34,947 nt of DNA, taken from contig JAJYPA010000030.1 in the NCBI GenBank assembly GCA_021795795.1, positions 1-34,947 on the forward strand, read 5' to 3'. Below are positions 33,413-34,947 of this stretch, in pieces; the stretch's first letter is position 1, and the number at the start of each line of letters is the position of its first letter. The notes beneath the pieces are model-generated. The model was not told the origin of the DNA. It made no database searches and saw only the letters and a program-made list of their open reading frames with translations. Made by a program: the position numbers and the translations under genes. This DNA comes from Pseudomonadota bacterium. GTDB lineage: Bacteria; Pseudomonadota; Gammaproteobacteria; Halothiobacillales; Halothiobacillaceae.

Positions 33413-34838
33413 ACTTATCCGCCAGCCCGGCATGATCTGGCGGCGGTTTCGGCGTCTGTTGCGCACCAGCGTCTTCCGGCTGGCTTTGTTATTCGCCATT
33501 GCGTTCAGCGTGGTGGTTGGCGTATCTCTGGCCGGGGTGTACTGGCTTTCCACTCAATATATCGTCGGGCAAATCGATGTGAATTTGCAGGATGAACTAA
33601 CTCAGTTACGCGGCGATATCGGTGAGGGCCAAAGTGAGGGCCTGATCGGGCAAATTCGGGAACGCGTCTCGCAAAACGATAAAAGCAGCCGCCTTTATCT
33701 CTTGGTTGATGCCAATCGGCATATTCTGGCGGGCAATCTCTTGGGCTGGCCCAAGGATTTGACCTGTGGTGAGCCGGCTGAATTCAGCGACCAAAGCGAC
33801 ATCGTGCCGAAAAACCGACAGGCGGAAGATTCGGATATCCGCGTGCGCGCCCTGAGCACGCAGCTCCCGAATGGGCGCTGTCTCTTGGTTGGGCAAGCGA
33901 TGATTGAAGAGGAAGGATTCACCGACCACACCGGTTATCTGCTGACCTGGGCCTTGGGCATCATCACCTTGTTTTCCTTGGCTGGCGGCGGCTGGATGGG
34001 GCTTGCCGTGTTGCGCCGCATCGATACCATCACCCATACCGCAACGCAGATCATGGCCGGGGAGTTTTCCCGTCGCATTCCCGATGAAGGCAAAGGCGAT
34101 GAGTTCTCCGATCTCTCCGCCCGGCTCAATCAAATGCTCGATCGCATCGACGAACTCATGGCCGGGATGCGGAGTGTCACCGACAACATCGCTCATGATT
34201 TACGCAGTCCGCTCACCCGGTTGCGCAACCGATTGGATATTTCCCTGACGCATGAACGTCCCGCAGCACAATACCGTGTAGTCATGCAGCAAACCCTGGA
34301 CGATGCCGATCAACTCCTTGCACTGTTCAATACCCTGATCGCCATTGCTCAAGCGGAAGCCGGTGTGCGACGGGAAGTATTTACGACGGTAGATTTCAGC
34401 AGTCTTCTGCTCGATTTGGTTGATTTTTACCAGTTGGCGGCAGAGGATCGAGGCATTCATCTCAGCGCACAGATTCAACCGGGTATAACCCGCCTGGCCA
34501 GTCAAGGGCTTCTGACCCAAATCGTGGTCAATTTGCTGGAAAACGCACTCAATCACATCCCCGCTGGATCAAAAGTAGCCATCACCCTCAGTCAGCAGGA
34601 CAAAAACATCTCGCTCATCATTGCCGATAACGGGCCGGGCATCCCCAATCCCGCCGACCGTTTGCGCGTGCTGGAACGGTTTGTTCGGCTGGATACGGCG
34701 CGAAGCTCGCCCGGCAGTGGTTTGGGGCTTGCTTTGGTGCGCGCGGCCATGCACGAACATGGCGGCACCGTCGAGCTGCAAGATAATCATCCGGGCCTGA
34801 AGGTCGTATTGACTTTTCCTTGCCTAAGGAGCCTCTGA
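33399..34838 (+). CDS. Sensor histidine kinase
   Basis: Inner-membrane sensor for the preceding regulator. TM1 is about 25-48, a periplasmic sensor region spans about 52-178, TM2 is about 181-203, a HAMP linker follows, then the dimerisation and phosphoacceptor helix with H266 (NIAHDLRSPLTRLRNRL) and the ATPase domain with the N box NLLENALNH, DNGPGIP and GSGLGLALVRAAM. I chose ATG 33399, inside the end of the regulator gene, giving 479 aa; the open frame reaches back to 33306, but that part is read in another frame by the regulator. The periplasmic loop has few histidines or methionines (one Cys in DLTCGEP), so it gives no clear metal-sensing hint. Confidence 0.94.
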   Translation: MRLSELIRQPGMIWRRFRRLLRTSVFRLALLFAIAFSVVVGVSLAGVYWLSTQYIVGQIDVNLQDELTQLRGDIGEGQSEGLIGQIRERVSQNDKSSRLYLLVDANRHILAGNLLGWPKDLTCGEPAEFSDQSDIVPKNRQAEDSDIRVRALSTQLPNGRCLLVGQAMIEEEGFTDHTGYLLTWALGIITLFSLAGGGWMGLAVLRRIDTITHTATQIMAGEFSRRIPDEGKGDEFSDLSARLNQMLDRIDELMAGMRSVTDNIAHDLRSPLTRLRNRLDISLTHERPAAQYRVVMQQTLDDADQLLALFNTLIAIAQAEAGVRREVFTTVDFSSLLLDLVDFYQLAAEDRGIHLSAQIQPGITRLASQGLLTQIVVNLLENALNHIPAGSKVAITLSQQDKNISLIIADNGPGIPNPADRLRVLERFVRLDTARSSPGSGLGLALVRAAMHEHGGTVELQDNHPGLKVVLTFPCLRSL

Positions 34839-34947
34839 TTGAATCGAAAATACTGGGCGGCTGACGTTCAATGCGATTTTTTTCGCTTGAGGAGCCGGTT
34901 TTGGCTGAAAATCTCCCCAAATTTCAGCATTTCGACGGTTTTTGGGC
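34839..34947. other. Unassigned right end of the window
   Basis: 109 nt after the kinase stop. It contains a hairpin (GCTGAAA 34904-34910, TTTCAGC 34922-34928) followed at some distance by a short T-run, which might be the kinase terminator. No gene is recognised. Confidence 0.35.

Overview
The window looks like chromosomal DNA of a gammaproteobacterium of moderate G+C content. The order TPR lipoprotein-lolB-ispE-tRNA-Gln-prs-rplY-pth-ychF matches the arrangement known from Pseudomonas and relatives. HemB is the zinc-cysteine-free type also found in Pseudomonas. A free-living, possibly sulfur-oxidising lineage near Halothiobacillus would fit the general look, but that is an impression; no marker gene here fixes the genus.

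Layout. (1) 1-1759, minus strand: start of trpB, then trpF and truA. (2) 2075-8092, plus strand: a complete tripartite RND efflux operon (TolC-like protein, lipoprotein adaptor, 1110-residue permease). (3) 8322-16781, plus strand: housekeeping block with TPR lipoprotein, lolB, ispE, tRNA-Gln(UUG), prs, rplY, pth, ychF and hemB, including a strong tRNA promoter, an rplY leader hairpin and a clear rplY terminator. (4) 16783-20671, minus strand: ycjF and ycjX, a hairpin-rich intergenic repeat, and an EAL-domain c-di-GMP phosphodiesterase. (5) 20964-22120, plus strand: a FieF/YiiP-type cation exporter overlapping a small YjfB-like gene, behind a perfect 14-bp palindrome. (6) 22171-34838: an envelope-export locus with an adaptor-permease pair on plus, a PepSY protein on minus, a permease-adaptor-TolC operon on minus, and a divergent OmpR-type response regulator and sensor kinase on plus.

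The most interesting part is block 6. A sequence of the form CACATGA-N7-TT(A/C)ATC occurs upstream of the first adaptor gene, upstream of the response regulator gene, and (minus strand) upstream of the PepSY gene. In the first two cases the distance to a -10-like hexamer (41 nt) and to the ATG (53 nt) is identical. This suggests one two-component regulon controlling two RND pumps that share a single outer-membrane channel, a periplasmic PepSY protein, and the regulator itself. The -10 hexamers lie so close to the ATGs that leaderless transcripts are possible. The substrate cannot be read from the sequence.
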